Assembly (NCBI GenBank): GCA_027489295.1 | Contig: JAIYAA010000001.1 | Coordinates: 1 to 8,561 of the forward strand | Direction: 5' to 3' | From: Sphingomonadales bacterium | Lineage (GTDB): Bacteria > Pseudomonadota > Alphaproteobacteria > Sphingomonadales > Sphingomonadaceae | DNA: 8,561 bases | Shown: piece by piece, positions 6,884 to 8,561 of the stretch | Layout of the letters: each line of letters starts with the position of its first letter | Numbering within the stretch: the stretch's first letter is position 1 | Notes under the pieces: generated by a model | What the model was told of the DNA's origin: nothing | Database searches by the model: none | The model's input: the letters and a program-made list of their open reading frames with translations, nothing else | Translations under genes and position numbers: made by a program

Positions 6884-6911
6884 AAGCTAGCGACTGTCGG
6901 CCGCCGTTCAA
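6884..6911 (-). promoter_or_regulatory. Possible promoter of the flavin oxidoreductase gene
   Basis: On the minus strand TTGAAC (6906-6911) resembles a -35 box and TAGCTT (6884-6889) a -10 box, with a 16-bp spacer. Transcription would begin near 6876-6878, about 25 bases before the ATG. The -10 match is partial, so this is a candidate only. Confidence 0.4.
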
Positions 6912-6936
6912 GATGGCTGCGCCCCCGCAACCAAAT

Positions 6937-8241
6937 TTAGCGCCAACTGGGGAACCACATCCAGTGGGCGAAAGCCTGCGCGTCGCTCAACGGCGATGCG
7001 GCGAGGATCGGGTAGAAATAGCCGAAGCAGACCAGCGCCAGGGCGACATACCATTCCTCCCAGCCCTTGGCGCGCAGCCGGTCGAACTGGTGGAAGGTCA
7101 CCGGCAGCACCAGGCACAGGAAGATGCCCGACAGGTGATAATAATAATAGAAGCCGAGCGACTTGGGGATGATCGCATAGATCGCCACCGAGAAGGTCCA
7201 CAGCAGCGCCAGCACCAGCGGGCGCCATGCGTGGGTGCGGAACCACAGGACGTAGCTGGCGAGTACCGCGACCAGCCCGCCCCACATGATCACCGGGTTG
7301 CCGATCAGTAGTACGCCGCGCTGGGCGCCACGATCCCATTCGTAGAAGAACCAGATCGGCCGCAGCAGGATCGGCCAGCTCCACCAGTCGGACTGGTAGT
7401 TGTGGTGCGGCAGGATCTGGGTCTGCGCGGCGTACATGTCGCGCTGCAGCGCGATCAGGCCCGCCAGGCCGTCGGTCGCGCCGGTAAGGTAGAAGAAGGT
7501 GGGGGCGAAGGTCGCGAAATAGACGGGGATGCTGATCGCGGCGAGCAGCACGATGCCCGCCAGAGTCGAAAGGCCCGGCCAGTGCGGCTGGTCGCGCGAG
7601 AACAGCGCGGCGGCGAGCGGGCGCCGGGCGTGGCGGCCGTCGCGCAGGCGAAAGACGAGCAGCGCGATCGCTATCGCCGCAATGTATGGCGCGGCCGACC
7701 ATTTGACCGCCGTCGCCAGCCCCATCAGCGCCGCCCCGACGCACCAGCGCCACCGCACCTGCCCAGGCGTGCCGCGCATCGCCCAGAGCAGGAACACCAG
7801 CCCCCAGAGCAGGAAGGCGCCCAGGAACACGTCGAGCATCGCGGTACGCGCCTGGACGAACAGGCTCTGGTTGAGCATCGCCAGGATGGCGCCGGTCACC
7901 GCCACGCGCATCCGGCCGCGCATCAGGATCCACAGGAAGGCGAACACGCCCAGCACCGTCGCGGTGCCGGCGATCGTGGGCATCACCCGCCAGCCGAACG
8001 GATTGTCGCCGAGCAGCTCCATGCCCGCGCCGATCAATTCCTTGCCGAGCAGCGGATGCTCGATGTTGCGCGGGCCGGACAGTTCGATCAGCGCATTGGC
8101 GGCGGGGACGTAATGCACCTCGTCGAACATGATCCCGCCCGGACGGTCGAGATGAAAGCCGAACAGCAGCTGCGCGGCGGCGCCGATCAGCAGGGCGACG
8201 AGCCAGGGGCGGGTGCGAAGAGCCTTCAAACGATCGAGCAT
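6937..8241 (-). CDS. Dolichyl-phosphate-mannose--protein mannosyltransferase family (GT39/PMT-like) membrane glycosyltransferase
   Basis: The 434-residue protein is highly hydrophobic, with about ten membrane segments expected. After the first helix (about 14-29) a periplasmic loop carries FDEVHY (39-44), the acidic Asp40-Glu41 motif of the PMT family, and then EHPLLGKEL (61-69), the HPPLGK-like motif. The C-terminal part has a PKSLGFYYYYH stretch and ends in WMWFPSWR, both reminiscent of bacterial PMT enzymes. There is no MIR domain, as usual for bacterial members. The expected reaction is transfer of a hexose, probably mannose, from a polyprenyl-phosphate carrier to Ser/Thr of exported proteins or to another periplasmic acceptor. 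The carrier could come from the GT2-GtrA protein encoded at 4503-5606. The ATG at 8239-8241 is the first start after an in-frame stop (8251-8253) and lacks a Shine-Dalgarno. It is divergent from metZ (82-bp gap). An ArnT-like lipid A role is possible but the DE/HPLLGK pattern favours GT39. Confidence 0.88.
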   Translation of the reverse strand: MLDRLKALRTRPWLVALLIGAAAQLLFGFHLDRPGGIMFDEVHYVPAANALIELSGPRNIEHPLLGKELIGAGMELLGDNPFGWRVMPTIAGTATVLGVFAFLWILMRGRMRVAVTGAILAMLNQSLFVQARTAMLDVFLGAFLLWGLVFLLWAMRGTPGQVRWRWCVGAALMGLATAVKWSAAPYIAAIAIALLVFRLRDGRHARRPLAAALFSRDQPHWPGLSTLAGIVLLAAISIPVYFATFAPTFFYLTGATDGLAGLIALQRDMYAAQTQILPHHNYQSDWWSWPILLRPIWFFYEWDRGAQRGVLLIGNPVIMWGGLVAVLASYVLWFRTHAWRPLVLALLWTFSVAIYAIIPKSLGFYYYYHLSGIFLCLVLPVTFHQFDRLRAKGWEEWYVALALVCFGYFYPILAASPLSDAQAFAHWMWFPSWR

Positions 8242-8275
8242 CCGGGAGGATTAGCGAACTCCGGGACCGCCCGGA
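8241..8275. promoter_or_regulatory. Repeat and hairpin in the divergent metZ/PMT intergenic region
   Basis: TCCGGGA occurs twice, at 8241-8247 and 8260-8266, 19 bp apart. The second copy starts a perfect hairpin, TCCGGG-ACCG-CCCGGA (8260-8275). This short gap must hold the signals for both metZ and the PMT-like gene, so a shared operator is possible. No known methionine riboswitch pattern or clear promoter was recognised, and in GC-rich DNA such repeats can be chance. Confidence 0.3.
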
Positions 8276-8323
8276 AGGCGCAGGAGGTTGACGCGCCGCC
8301 CCCAAGCGCCGCAAAGCAGCGCC

Positions 8324-8561
8324 ATGAAGCGTCGTACCGGACAGGATCCCAGCGTCACCCGTAACTGGAAGCCCGCGACTCAGGCGGTGCGCGGCGGCAC
8401 CGCGCGCTCGGAGTTCGGCGAGACCAGCGAGGCGTTGTTCCTCACCTCGGGCTATGCCTATGATTGCGCGGGCGATGCCGCCGCGCGCTTCGCCGGCGAA
8501 CAGGCGGGCATGACCTATTCGCGCCTGCAGAACCCGACCGTGGAGATGCTCGAACAGCGCA
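8324..8561 (+). CDS. metZ: O-succinylhomoserine sulfhydrylase, N-terminal part (3' end outside the window)
   Basis: The open frame from the ATG at 8324 runs to the window edge without a stop (79 codons plus one base). The sequence has the start of MetZ: RNWKPATQAVRGGTARSEFG (13-32), then ETSEALFLTSGYAYD, then the GMTYSRLQNPTVEMLEQR segment (about 62-79) shared by Cys/Met-metabolism PLP enzymes. In the whole enzyme, PLP-dependent sulfide addition to O-succinylhomoserine gives homocysteine for methionine synthesis in the cytoplasm. The catalytic lysine lies beyond the window. ATG 8324 fits the usual MetZ N-terminus but has no Shine-Dalgarno; the AGGAGG at 8282-8287 is too far away. It is divergent from the PMT-like gene. 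The family's alternative, cystathionine gamma-synthase or MetY, is less likely because of the VRGGTxRSxFGETSEAL pattern. Confidence 0.92.
   Translation, partial: MKRRTGQDPSVTRNWKPATQAVRGGTARSEFGETSEALFLTSGYAYDCAGDAAARFAGEQAGMTYSRLQNPTVEMLEQR

Noticed and set aside
8282..8290. AGGAGG followed by TTG as the metZ ribosome-binding site and start
   Set aside because: TTG directly abuts the AGGAGG, leaving no spacer, and the added residues do not belong to the MetZ N-terminus; ATG at 8324 fits the family.
8242..8323. SAM-II-type or other methionine riboswitch before metZ
   Set aside because: Alphaproteobacterial metZ genes can carry SAM-II, so I looked for its pseudoknot pattern and conserved purine-rich strand; the gap shows only a simple 6-bp hairpin.
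7402..8364. 320-codon plus-strand open frame opposite the PMT-like gene and into metZ
   Set aside because: The translation is Arg/Gln/His-rich and lacks motifs, while the minus strand has PMT motifs and membrane helices.

Overview
The window looks like a chromosomal segment of a GC-rich alphaproteobacterium, most likely a sphingomonad (Sphingomonas or a close relative). The grounds are very high GC with strong GC3 bias (which opens long false frames on the opposite strands), RecO, LeuB and MetZ homologues of alphaproteobacterial character, and a C-rich/G-rich intergenic inverted repeat of a kind often seen between sphingomonad genes. This is inference from pattern; no database search was possible. 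No tRNA, rRNA, CRISPR array, insertion sequence or phage gene was seen.

Layout, left to right. Bases 1-426 (minus) hold the first 142 codons of a secreted cupin-domain protein, cut by the window edge. Bases 528-1421 (minus) encode a LysR-type regulator of the CrgA/AaeR kind. It is divergent from a YahK-like zinc alcohol dehydrogenase/aldehyde reductase (1547-2596, plus). The shared 125-bp region holds a textbook T-N11-A LysR operator and a second palindrome. A strong hairpin terminator follows the dehydrogenase. Next come recO (2670-3401), leuB (3454-4506) and, overlapping the leuB stop by 4 bp, a polyprenyl-phosphate hexose synthase-like GT2 glycosyltransferase fused to a GtrA membrane domain (4503-5606).

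A composite inverted repeat (about 5617-5728) with two strong terminator-like hairpins fills the gap between this plus-strand block and a convergent minus-strand pair. That pair is a GT39/PMT-family membrane mannosyltransferase (6937-8241) followed by an old-yellow-enzyme flavin oxidoreductase (5737-6852), which has its own promoter-like and operator-like sequence. Divergent from the mannosyltransferase, at the right edge, is the start of metZ (O-succinylhomoserine sulfhydrylase; 8324 to beyond the end).

How the genes may work together: the two glycosyltransferases form a plausible donor/acceptor pair. The GT2-GtrA protein would charge a polyprenyl phosphate with mannose (or another hexose) in the cytoplasm, and the GT39 enzyme would transfer the sugar to periplasmic protein or glycan. 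This is the most interesting functional link in the window. The LysR/dehydrogenase pair looks like an aldehyde-detoxification unit under LysR control. recO, leuB and metZ are housekeeping genes for DNA repair, leucine synthesis and methionine synthesis. I see no strong evidence for a wholly new system.
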